In this document: in pieces, positions 23,717 to 52,300 of the stretch | Layout of the letters: the number at the start of each line of letters is the position of its first letter | Position numbering within the stretch: the stretch's first letter is position 1 | Source of the DNA: Glandiceps talaboti | Taxonomy: Eukaryota; Hemichordata; Enteropneusta; Spengelidae | Reading direction: 5' to 3' | Length of the DNA stretch: 64,000 nucleotides | NCBI RefSeq assembly: GCF_964340395.1 | Contig: NC_135555.1 | Span: 13,399,246 to 13,463,245 of the forward strand | Position numbers and translations under genes: made by a program | The notes under the pieces: model-generated | Database searches by the model: none | Told to the model about the DNA's origin: nothing | Seen by the model: the letters and a program-made list of their open reading frames with translations, nothing else

Positions 23717-25099
23717 TTATAAGAAAATTACCCTGAATATGTGATTATAACCGTTTATTTGTTATCTGTTGTGAGGAGACAGTTGTGGGTTATACTTCCA
23801 TGGTTGTACCAATGTGTGGTCTTTATGATATATACAACCTGGACAATATGTAACATGTCTTCACATATGATTTAGATTGTAGGACTTTCTTTTGATATTA
23901 TTATTGTAAGGTGACAAAAGGTCACATCAGGATGCTAGGGCATTTTCGTACCTGAAGTACTGTCATCCTCGGCTTTTGTTCAGCAACCTTTTTAGCACAG
24001 ATCCGAGGTCTTTTTACAAGACTAATTGAATTTGAGTGATCCTTGTTGCAGTTACTACATATATTGTAATGTTTTGTTGAATAACTTAACTTAAAAGTTC
24101 ACACTTGATGTACAGTAATAGAATTCAGGACAGTCTACAAGATATCTTTTATTGAACATATTGATTTATGTGCAAATTAAGTATGAAACATGTCACAATG
24201 TATACTATATGCAGTTAAAATTACCTTACTAAGAAATTATGGAGATTTTCATATTATTGAAAGTTGATTACATACCATATTGTTTATGTAACGCCATCCT
24301 AATAGACTCTCTGCAATTTTGAAGTGTGCCGTGCGTGCGTGCACAAATTCCAAAACAGCTTTTGTGAACAGTCATACTTCCTGTGAAACAACTGCACGTT
24401 TTCTGACATTGTTAGGTACACACACAGTGTCACACTGTGTGTTGGGCAATGTACGATCATTGTATATTCATCAAAAATAGTGCAGTAGAAGAGTGCATAG
24501 TTTTTCCCCTGAATGCTGTGTGGAAGTAGTTTTTAGTTTTGTCCCTGAATGCAGCTTTTTCCCAAAGTGCTGGCAAAATGAGTTTAGTACTACAGAATAG
24601 CACTGGAAACGATCATGTCTAAGCATATGTGACAGCAGTTTCTGTCCAAAAGAATCATAGATCTGCAACTTGTCATGACCAAGTACTTCCATGCTAAACT
24701 CTATCATTCTATAAAGCCAGTTCAAAAAATCTTATTTGTTCCCATTTATGATGATGCAATTATTAGGAACTATCAAACTTCTTCTAGCTGTATTTAGTTA
24801 ACTATTTTAAGAGTCAAGATGTAAAAATCATCCTTCAAAAAATATGTAAACTTTTCTTTTCCAAGACCAGTAAATGGAAACACTCAGCAATACTTTCTTT
24901 GAAAATGGCTGCAAAGAGCGTTGCCACTATATATGTGTATAGTTTGATGGGTATTGACAGACTAAAACTGTGACAGTCATTCTTTTTATGATGGTATTGA
25001 CTGAAAACATCTACAGTCCATGATGTTTGCATTAAGAGTGCCAGTATCATTTGCATGTTACCACTAGCATTTGCATATTACAGTGGTCATAGACAGGTG

Positions 25100-41618
<16,519 letters not shown>

Positions 41619-43602
41619 TTTGTCAATGACGCGGACTGATTGTGTCCTCTCAGAACTATTTTCGTCAAGTTCGGTTTACGAATAAACTCTTCTCAAGGCT
41701 TTTAAAAGTCTAAAATTCATGCAAAGCAGTCAAACCATCCATTTTCAAACTCCCAACGTTACACTCATCCGTCATTCACGTGTATGTAAAACATCGCGCC
41801 CTCTACGATAGGGCCAGCTGTCCTCAGCACGGTTCGTGTACTTTTCACCTATATTATATTAGAACAACTGACATGTGCCGGGATATGGGACAATAGGGTG
41901 TTATCTTCGGACAAAGGGAAGATAACAATAATCAATTAGTGAGCTACGCATGAACATAAAATAACAAACAATTTTGTCTTTATTATTATACTAAATGTTA
42001 AATGTTAGTTTAGGCCTACTACAGCACATTTCTTTGTTTTCTCATAAATATTTTACTTACAAAGAATTTCCAAAAGCAGGAGTCATTGAGATAAGGTATT
42101 CCTATGGCAGAACGTGAATTAACTATTGTAGAAAAGAAGTCTCAGCCCCCCCCCCCCAGACTCTAGCACTATATGTAACAATTCTGTGACAAACCCAAGT
42201 CCCGACCCTTACCTTGAGCTCAGACACCAAACAGGTTGGTGGTCTGAGACGCCCTGAAAATCATCCTCGTTTTTTAAGAAGTGACTATAATTATTTTGAC
42301 ACTTTTTTTAGGAGAAAGAGCGATTTACCTGATTCGTACGATTCTGCCAGTCGGTATACATTCATTATTTATACAGATTGAACACATAAAAGGAGAATAT
42401 ATTTGATGAATAGTAAATTTATTTATTTTTTTATTTTGAAATACGTCGAATATTGTGTCAATGCATTTGGTCAAAAACACGAACTCTGACAATCCTTAGG
42501 TATACCGTATCAGCTGACAGTTCAAATTCGGGGGGAGGGGGCAACTATCGGGGGGGCGGGAGGGGGGCAACCAAGGGTATTCGTACAGGGAGGCTCCACA
42601 AATAAACCTCTTAAACCCGAAGTGTTTTCATATTACAAAAAAAGACAATTCTCGATACTAAAGTAAGCCTATAATGTAAAGTGTAGTATATATACTCTCT
42701 CGTGCGGCAGTAAAAAGGACCCTTTTCGCGCAATCCCTCCAAGTATTCCAATCCACGGTTGCCCCCCCCCCCCCGGTTCAATGTAAACGTTTGAGATAGA
42801 GACACGGCGATAGATCCTTGTACTGTATATCACTACTGTGTTACTCATTAGGAAATTATTGATATTCTCGGAATGCCAACTATAAATTTAAAGTGTATGA
42901 CACTACCTGAATTCATTGTAAACCGGACGAAGTACTTGCGTAGGTAGGGGGTATAAATTGTCTGTAATCCCTATAGGGACATGGAGGTACGTAGAAAGAA
43001 TTCTACCCCCGTGATAGGGGACTAAAGGGTAATGTAGTCGAAAGGGTGGTTTCATTTGGAGATTGCGATCTTTGCTTCAAATTCCTTTCGACGCTGTGGT
43101 CCATGTATTGCACCTTGACCAAATAATTGAGGGTAGGAAGGACTAAATCATCTCCTCCGTTCGATTCTTCCGGATTTGTTAGTTTTTGAGCTATGACATC
43201 CCGTCGGACGTTCAGTGGTGACAGACCGAGTGTTTGCTTTGGGAGGTTTGAGTGTTCTTTGTGGTGAATTTAGTAGAATTATGTGACGTTAACGTTGCAA
43301 AGGACAACCGCGGTACTGTCTTACGCATTTGGCAAAACTCGCAATTGTTTTAAATCCATCTCATCAACATATTTATAATTCAATTATAGTGTACTTCCTC
43401 ATTATCTGACACTTTTACCATAGAATTTGCATGTCACTTTCTCGGCAATCCGTGATACCACACTGATATTTGTGTATACAACCTGTTGATTAAAAACACA
43501 CTATAGAAATATTTACAAAGCGTGATTTACATTTTCCTGTAATTACCCAACACTATGTTACCCACAGGAATTCCAAATATTTAAACTATCTTGCCTTTTC
43601 TC

Positions 43603-43656
43603 TTCACTTCACTTCACTTCACTTCACTTCACTTCGCTTCATCTCACTTCACTTCG
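43603..43656. repeat. (ACTTC)n pentanucleotide repeat
   Basis: About ten CTTCA units, some as CTTCG. Confidence 0.85.
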
Positions 43657-44214
43657 CACTTTTGTGTGTTTTAAATTTGTGTATGTAGCAAGTTACTAGT
43701 AACGGTAACGAGAATTGAGGGTTTCGTTTAATGACATATAATGACAGACCACATGGTCTATATGGGAGGGTGGGGGTGGGGTTGGCGATGTTCGGGTCAC
43801 AGTAGGAGTAAAATATGCTTCTCAATTCTTGTTTATGTATTCCATACATAAATACCATGCAATAAAGATCCATTAATGTGCTATATATATTATAACATTT
43901 GTTGCCGAATACATCATTTGGAGATCAATACCATATTCTACAAAAAAAAATTAAAGTTGAAAGGGAAAAAATCCCAAAGCTTTGTAAGAGAAAAATGGCC
44001 CATTGTATATGATCGTCGTATATTCTCTGTGTGGGTCATTGTTTTTAAAATTTTGTTTGTTGATAAATATACAAATGCAGTGACATACCGGTCATGTTTT
44101 CTCTATTATAGTACAACGTCGAGCATATGTAGTGTAGTGTTGTGTGTACTGTAACGCAGTGTTGTGTAATGTTGTCGAGTGTGGTGTGATGTGGTTGTAA
44201 ATTAATGTGTTATG

Positions 44215-44408
44215 GTGTAGTGTAGTGTAGTGTAGTACACTGTATGGTGCATGTGTAGTGTGGTGTATTGTGATGTGCAGAAAGATTCAGTGTAGTGCAG
44301 TGTAGTGTAGTGTAGTGTAGTGTAGTGTAGTGTAGTGTAGTGTAGTGTAGTGTAGTGTGGTGTGGTGTGGTGCGGTGCGGTGTAGTGTAGTGTAATGTAG
44401 TGTAGTAG
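44215..44408. repeat. (TGTAG)n pentanucleotide array
   Basis: Two blocks of TGTAG units with TGTGG and TGCGG variants, about 190 bases in total. The reverse strand gives a Tyr-Thr-Leu-His open frame that is an artefact. Confidence 0.9.
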
Positions 44409-45278
44409 TGCAATGTTGTACAAAGTGATGCAAATTTAATATTTACATCGTGGTGTTGATAAAATACACTTTACACCAAATTTGCCCCGCGGAGGTTTGC
44501 CCAAGCATATCTGTTCACGTCTGTGTACCTTCGCTAAACAGGCCTTGCATAGTAAACCGAGTACAGGTGGATGTCTGTCATTTATACCAATTAAATAACC
44601 CTGTAAACGTATTTACATGTATAAATCGTAAAAATAACCCTCGGTCATGGTTGTCTAGATCTGTTTGAGGAAGACGGGAAAGAGGCAGATGCGGTAAAGT
44701 CATTTATGCTGTGTTCATACAGTTAACTTATCGTACTGTAAATACAAAACGTAACCATAGACCCTCGTGTAGGGGATATACCGGCTATGACATAACGGGG
44801 AATACAGGGAATAGATAGACTTCTGGGGAAGCAGTCTTACTCGCTTGGCTCATTACAGAGATCGTAAGCTGGGCATACAATGGATGAACTCACACACAAC
44901 CAGGATATAGAGTTTCTTAGCTAGTGCTTTAATGGAGACGAAAGCATGGTCTGACGACGCATGTCTGTAAACTCTTAAGAGTGTAAAAGTTATAGACATT
45001 ATAGTCCCTAAAATAGTAGAATTACTGATTTTTCCAATTCATATTCCCTATGTTAAAGTTCAGATCGACGGAAGTTCAACCAAAACGTCGGATTTCAGCC
45101 GTTCATGTATAGATCGTATATTGTTAACTTCACACAAAACTTGTGAAAGAAGAATGGAAAAACTAGATTTATGAAAAAACAAAAAACAAAAACAAAAATC
45201 GTTAGATGTGTGTGTTTTGAATATTATGAATCGGGGTGTATGAATAAACAAACGCCGGTAAATAGTTGAATTGATACG

Positions 45279-45387
45279 GGTGGATGGATGGATGGATGGC
45301 TGGCTGGCTGGATGGATGGATGGATGGATGGATGGATGGATGGATGGATGGACGGACGGACGGACGGACGGGCGGATGGTTAAGTTG

Positions 45388-45442
<55 letters not shown>

Positions 45443-45464
45443 GGATGGACGGAGGGACGGATCT
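45279..45464. repeat. (GGAT)n, (GGAC)n, (ACAG)n tetranucleotide array
   Basis: Successive blocks of GGAT, GGAC and ACAG units with a return to GGAT/GGAC at the end. All open frames across it are repeat artefacts. Confidence 0.95.
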
Positions 45465-45639
45465 TGATAGTTCTTTGGCGTGTGTTATATACTTGACCCA
45501 AAACAAATAACAAACCTGAATGAGGGCATTTACCCTAAATACTTGCAAAATCTTGGTAAATTTGTTTATAAAGGTATGGATTTAAGACAAGAATTTTATA
45601 TGGACGCTTGATATTGCTTGATAAGTTTATACGTTTATA

Positions 45640-45735
45640 CAACATTTTAGTTATACTGTATTCTGTTTTTTATTATTAAATTATGTAATTGTCATTTTGG
45701 CCTGTGGCCTAAAGACGAATAAACATATGAGAACT
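45640..45735 (+). mobile_element. Truncated retrotransposon 3' tail
   Basis: TTTTTATTATTAAATTATGT then TTTTGGCCTGTGGCCTAAAG and ACGAATAAACATATGAGAAC. The GGCCTGTGGCC hairpin followed closely by AATAAA resembles the 3' ends of invertebrate LINEs. Only the end is present. Confidence 0.4.
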
Positions 45736-47495
45736 AACTTGCAAAAAAAGTCGTGCACTGTGTGGTTTTTAAATTAATTCATTCAGATTCTTACATCACA
45801 AACGCGTGTCGCGTGACAATTGCTGAAATAGAATTGGAAAGTAAAGTTTTTTTGTTTTTTTTTTGGAAACCATTCCATTCAAATACACAATAAAACCGGA
45901 TGTCAACAAATGAGGGATTCTACTTTGAATTGTCTAGGTCATCCGTGTCGTCTGGGTGCGGTGTCCCGTGGTATGGACTAAGGATTACCGGGGATGGGTA
46001 ATGACGAACGTACAGTCTAAAAGTAAATTCTCAGACTGATTTCTTGATAAAGAAAAACTGATTTGAACAGAGGTCGTCTTCAACCACAGACAGTGGAGGG
46101 GGCGTGAAACTGCGGTAAACAACTACTTGAAAATCAGATATCCACTCTTCTCCAGCCGTCACGTGACATTGTAATACCCAAATTTGAGAAAAACTGAAAA
46201 AAATACCATTGAGAAAACAATTACATTCCATAGTTTCGATTTTATATATCTATCTACCTATCTACCTACTCAAAACTGAACTGACACTTTAGGTCCAGTT
46301 ATAGAACACAATAGCAAAGTTTTAAGTGGAATCGTTCCGATTCATCACACCAGTTTCCGTGAATACTTCCCACCCCCAAACACACACACACACATCCCGG
46401 CCACTTCTTTATCACGATATGTGTTGGAGTAGCGGACTTTAAAGTAAGAATTGTTGAAAATCGTGACATGTCGCCAGCAGAACATGCAGAACGTTTCCTG
46501 TTTTAATTAGCTGTGTAATTATTCATTACTCAAGTATCCTGTATGTTGAGAACACGTTCGTTACTCAGAATCCAATTTTGGCCTCGCTCGACTAGTTCAT
46601 TTATATTCACAGTTCGTGAAAACTCAGACGACGATTTACTAGTATATCATGTCACAGATCGTTTAGGTCCCCTTTTGTTACGAACAGGAAAAATGGATAA
46701 ACTTACATTCCTAATCACGATACTTATACATGTAGAAATTAATACCACGACACTTTCAAACTGTTAGAAGGCATCTACTATAGTACTGAGTGTGTAGTTA
46801 TAGGTTACAGCTGCCAAGCCTGTAAACAGACCTAATATGTTGAATAAAAGTGTCTGAAAAGAAAGCAATATATGACTTTTGATTGACTTAATTCTTCAGG
46901 AAGTCGTCCTTCCCATCTCCATGATTTAATATACACCAACCTTGTGCCCCCGGCCGGGGCTTGTATGTAAGAATCATCGGCAATAGCTTCTCTAGGGACG
47001 TTGTATAAATTATATAATAGATAGACGTCCAGTACCTGCCCACGAGCATGCAGTTGGGGTGGTCATGTTTACAAAAAAATGACATTTCACCGCCATAGTT
47101 AGTCTCGAAATGTCATTTGAGGGATTTTAACACTTTTATGGCAAATGATGATTTTACATGTAAATAAACTAAAAAGGGTTAAAAGATCGGCTTTATCTCG
47201 ATAGATATCTCCGGGGGCTGTCTAATGTTGTGCGTATATTTGCTATCATTTTATTAATATATAACAGCGAAATGTAGTCTATATATTTCGCGGTGAGTGA
47301 ACTTGCGCGATCACAGAAACAAGTGTAATTTTACCCCTTTCATATATAGTTGGCTAAATACGTCAATATTATCGATATTATCGACATTTTATTGTATTCT
47401 GATAGAAACTGATACATATCTCGAGAAAAAGTGCCTGTGCTATCCAGACCTAATCTGATGTGAGCTTCCCAGGCCACAAAGAGACATTATCATTC

Positions 47496-47531
47496 CTCAG
47501 ACCACTGATTTTTTTTAAATAGTGGTCTGAG
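47496..47531. other. Perfect 11-bp hairpin
   Basis: CTCAGACCACT and AGTGGTCTGAG are separated by a 14-base A/T loop. Isolated, with no coding context; probably a relic of a palindromic element. Confidence 0.7.
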
Positions 47532-48750
47532 AGTATTGTATAACCTGTACTGTACATGCGCCTACTTGTACTAGTTGTAGATTGCTCTATTCATCGGGAA
47601 TGCCGAAACAACTGTCTTTCGTGTTGTAAACTGTTTGTACCTAATATAATTAGAACAACAACAAAAGTAGCGCCAATATTGTGTGAACTTGACAAAGTGT
47701 CTGTCAACGCTTCACTTTCTAAATATAGCAAGCGTTCAATTATGTACTCGTTAACACCATGGACAATGTTGTCTTTTGTCGACCTTACACGGTGTTAGTA
47801 CATAGCCTCCAGCCGTAGATTGGATCACTGCATCATGTTGGATATATATTATAGTCATGGGGGTAGGAAGGTCCTTCTTACCCATGGTCTCACCAAGGAT
47901 GTATTAATACATCCATGGTCTCACTGATACATCCATGATCACATTTACATTCAAGAAAGTGTGTTTGACGTAAATGCACGTATAATCCAAATCGTAGCTC
48001 TCATTTTGTTATTACGTCACAAACACGATTATGACATTTTGTAGATACGTCATCAAATGACAAATAATGACACAAGATGCTTAAGTATGCGAAGGACTCT
48101 AAGATGTTTGAAGTATTAGTCCCTATCCCTAGGGGTTTTTGTTCACAAAATCAATGCATTAAAACAATCGAGTTAGAGCGATGCCTTTATAAACCCAAAT
48201 CTCGTAAACTGAAACAACAATGCTCCGTCTATTCACATATTCAGATTAGTTTTCACATTCCATTAACTCCTCCAAACATTCTTTGTTTTGACGCAACCAA
48301 GTAATCACTCCATAATTATTCCTCTGTGATCCTTTCAAATGAAGAAACGTCATTCTCTCAAGTTATTTGACAAGTTTAAGAGTATGGATGTACCAAGGAG
48401 AGAATCTACTATTACTGTACCCAGTATAAATACATCCATGGTTCGAGACAACAACCTGTTTTCACAACACCAGCTCTGTAAGTCTCCCTTGGCAAGTCAA
48501 TATGTATTCATCAACACAGTGCTCTCTCTACTTAAAATCCATAGATATCCACCTTTAAGAATGCCCCCTTTTCAGCCAGAACGGACGAACAATGGGTGAG
48601 GTTATTTTTTTTTCAAAACGGATCTACATATCCCTGAAGCAAATCATTAATTGTATTAATTGAAATCCCCTTTATCCCATTTCCTCAGTAAGTCTAGTAA
48701 AGATCCTTAAGACTCAGTGACATTTGAATGCATATTGTGATTTAAACCAT

Positions 48751-48780
48751 AGACCCTCCACCCACCTTGGTGGAGGGTCT
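48751..48780. other. Perfect 12-bp GC-rich hairpin
   Basis: AGACCCTCCACC, loop CACCTT, GGTGGAGGGTCT. The stem continues outward as ATAG/CTGT with one wobble. The half-phrase GGAGGGTCTATG also occurs near 2372, and TAGACCCTCG near 44759. Confidence 0.75.
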
Positions 48781-48918
48781 GTGCTTAAACACCTAAATCT
48801 AATATGGTAGTAATGCGCATGCTTGAGAAAATTAGAAAATAGAAAATAGTTTGTTTACTAAATGTATACACTGAAACATATAGGGGGGCAAAAACGCTTA
48901 TTTTAAGTATCTATGCCA

Positions 48919-48919
48919 T

Positions 48920-48989
<70 letters not shown>

Positions 48990-49038
48990 CCACCACCACC
49001 ACCACCACCACCACCACCACCACCACCACCACCACCAC
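48919..49038. repeat. (CAT)n then (CAC)n trinucleotide repeat
   Basis: About 24 CAT triplets followed by about 16 CAC triplets. It encodes polyHis in one frame but lacks any coding context. Confidence 0.95.
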
Positions 49039-49236
49039 GTGTACCACCATCATCTTGGTAGAGGAATGACCCTGACATTCATGGCAATGGTATGTACGTA
49101 GAGTGGGTAAAGTCACACGTCAGTATCTGGAGTACCACACTCAAAGACGTGACGTATTGAGGATGGAACTTTGTCAAGTACGTCTTATACAATGGAAATG
49201 ACGTTTGAGTACACAATGGAGAACCAAAATAACCAT

Positions 49237-49361
49237 ACATGCATACATACATACATACATACATACATACATACATACATACATACATACATACATACAT
49301 ACATACATACATACATACATACATACATACATACATACATACATACATACATACATACATG
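49237..49361. repeat. (ATAC)n tetranucleotide repeat
   Basis: About 31 near-perfect CATA units. Confidence 0.95.
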
Positions 49362-52300
49362 CGTGTGTCTAGTTGGTGGGGGTGGAATAGGAAGAGTTAC
49401 CTGTTGACCAATGTTATTACATTAAGTGTCTCGTTTACTCCCAGATTCCATGAATAACATTTGCAGCAGGTTGTCTGTCCAATTATCTAAAAACGAATTT
49501 CTTGAGAATTGAATCAAATTACCAGTCGGTAATGGGGTCAGACCTCTCCTAGCACAGTTGATTAATGGCGAAAATAATTAAATGGGTGATGATTATTGAC
49601 GTCGCTCTCTTCATTTTCGTCTACGGTATTTTCATGGAACTAAATTTATGATTTTTTTTAACAACGAAAAACATTATTTGAATATATACGGATAGGGAGA
49701 CATCGTATTTTCAGTCATTGGTTCATTGGAAATGATGCATGCGAATCCGTTTACTAGTATTTTTTATGTTGACTTTAATGTATACAAGACAGATAGTCGT
49801 AACTGGATTCAGACAAACTTATTCACCAAATCGTCCTTTTTTTGAAACTTTTTACACCCTTGTCATAGCAGTCTTCAATGTACTAAACGTGGTTTCAATG
49901 CTTTGAATATCGGGGTGTCGACGGTTAGAGCAAAGAAGGTCTCCAATAGATGTGAATACACACAATTGTTATGGTACCATGGCAATTCATCGCAAAACCC
50001 AACCTCTTAAGTTTCTCATGCATCACTGGAAGTTGTAAACCTCTAATTTGCATATGAATGGTTGAAAGAAATGCGCTCTTCAATAAAAGGTGAGACCGTA
50101 GCCTTCGTTAGCAGAGGAACACTACCTAAATTTTGCTTACTGCCGTTGCTGAAAGACTGGCAATACATCTCTCATACCATTCAGTTCGTGCATGTTGTGG
50201 TCTGGATTTTTCCGAAGCTCTTTATATTACAAACCGGACGGACAGGCGGCCCAGTTTATAAGTGTGCTCGGAGTTGTATCACTGACCGTAAGTAAGATAT
50301 GACCATATTCTAGTTGAAAACCCGGTCGACAAATTCCACAGAGAGTTGTCTGTAAGTGCTACGAGCAAAAGTGGTATAACGTCTCCCCCATTGTAATCCA
50401 AGAACTACACTTGAAAGAACTTTTACATTGGGGGTTAGATAACATCGGACGTACAGAGACAACTTCGCTGTTTCTCCGTCAAATTTGAACGAGTTTGGTT
50501 AGAACATGGTTCACCACTGATGGTTAGAATCTTCTCTTTTTTGAGAATTTTTTTTTGTAAAAGTAAGTTGAGTAAAAGAAGGTATATAAGCTTACAGTCA
50601 ACATCTCCAGGGCGCTATGGATATGTTTGTGACGGTTTCATTAGTTGTTGTATAAAACAAATTTTATGAATAGAAATGGGTCAGCCAGGTAATATGTAGA
50701 CTTTAACACGTGATGACTTTGACCTTCAATCGGGTTTTAATTTGTTGAGATCCTGAATGGTGATAAAATACATGTAAAATCATGTCGATACAAATACACA
50801 CGGTTGGCGCTCCAAGATGCGACTGGCGAGAAAATGAATTAAATCGCCTCGTTCTGGATGGATTTCGAAAAATTGACCCTCGAACATAGTTTACACTTCA
50901 TTGATTTTGGTTGTTACTTTTGACACGCGATCGGCGAGTGTATTCAAAATGAATCCTAAAACTTGTGTAGGCTTCATTTTGATGTATTCAACCAGTCTGA
51001 GATTGCTTATAAAAAAAACCCACTAGTTTTAGATAAAAAGGGTTCTCTCAACAGTGTCCGGCCGTAGCCGCTGTGTAGTGCTGTTTGTGGCGAAGGTGTG
51101 TTGTCCTGAAGTACTCGACCCCATACCTAAATTTTGGGACATACCATAAAACTATTCCTGTTTTAAGTTTACATACACACTTGTGATTATTGACAGAGAA
51201 TGGATAAGTAGTATAATATCCCATATCCTTGATAAAGTAAATACATGTATATGGTCTAGACGGACGTATGCTCCGAGGCTGTTATCAATGACATATTGAT
51301 AGATAGAGTGGACACGGCGCGGTGGGCGGATCTTTCTCGATTCGTTTCCGAGATGTGTATCAACAGGTGGCCCCGCAGTGTTCCACTGTGACATTCGACA
51401 ACGACACTTAGATGAAAGACGGGGAAATCTTACAGACGACAGACGAATCAAACACAAGAGAACAATTTTGCCAATACGTTTAAAATCCACAGGAACCTTT
51501 CCTCGAGTGAATGGAATACCGAAGAGGTTCCTTCTTTTTTTTTCTTTTATCTCTGAAAGAGAGACAGGAGGAGAAAAGGCCGTGGGAGGGTCAGTGGTCG
51601 GAGTTCACAAATAACTCATCCGGTTTGCCACGAGCTATACGTGTGTTGCATTCAAATATAGGCAGTATTCAATTTGAAATGAAGCATCGGAAAGTAAGGA
51701 AAGTTAGAAGACACGCATCGCATTGTGTTTATTTTAGTCTACATGACGTGATGTTTACACGTTGTCAAGGGTTCGTGTGTAGTACCTATATAGATGAATC
51801 ACTCGCACATCCAGCTAGCTAGCTGAACACGCCCTACATTGGTACACACCCACATAATTAACAAACATGCCGACAATTCGTGTCACTTGCTTGCTAGTTT
51901 TCACCTGTCACAATTTTGACTTGTGAGACAATTTAGACGACTGCCACCAACAAAGTCAAAGGAATCAATACATAACCGCACCCAAATGTTCACAGCGTTT
52001 TATATTACAACGAATTTCACAATACCACTCAGCTTCTCTCATACAACCACGCAGAAACCAATAAAAATTCCACATGTCATATTTCAATAGCAAGATCACG
52101 TTTTTTCAAAATATCTAGTCTAAATGAAATAAACTATTTAAATGTATGGCAACTCAATAACCTTCAATTGGTATAGATCCCCTATAGCCAAAAGTTTAAT
52201 TTACTCCACTCATTATATTACATGTAAATTTTACATTAAAGTCATCGACACGTGAGTTTGGAATGGAAGTCAGTGAAGATATTGGACTGACATATATATT

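Larger units (their letters stand above)
20720..25099. other. Spacer between convergent GABARAPL2 and ADAT1
   Basis: No coding exon is supportable. It contains a duplicated segment near 21515-21940, an 80-base minisatellite (22494-22880), a cluster of TTGCCATGGTGA motifs (23055-23165), a GT/G run (23682-23716) and a perfect 10-bp palindrome ACACACAGTG-TCA-CACTGTGTGT (about 24420-24442). Parts of both 3' UTRs must lie here. Confidence 0.5.

Noticed and set aside
45060-45548. 162-codon frame on the bottom strand
   Set aside because: Most of it is Pro-Ser-Ile-His and Cys-Leu-Ser-Val repeats from the GGAT/ACAG array.
48077-48599. Two consecutive top-strand frames of 75 and 86 codons, the second ending near a GTGAG
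   Set aside because: I looked for exons of a gene upstream of the secreted repeat gene. There is no recognisable domain, no good acceptor, and no matching phase between the two.
48898-49116. PolyHis, polyMet and polyVal frames
   Set aside because: Readings of the CAT/CAC trinucleotide array with no coding context.
49237-49361. Regularly spaced repeats considered as a CRISPR-like array
   Set aside because: Simple ATAC tetranucleotide repeat without spacers, in a eukaryotic genome.
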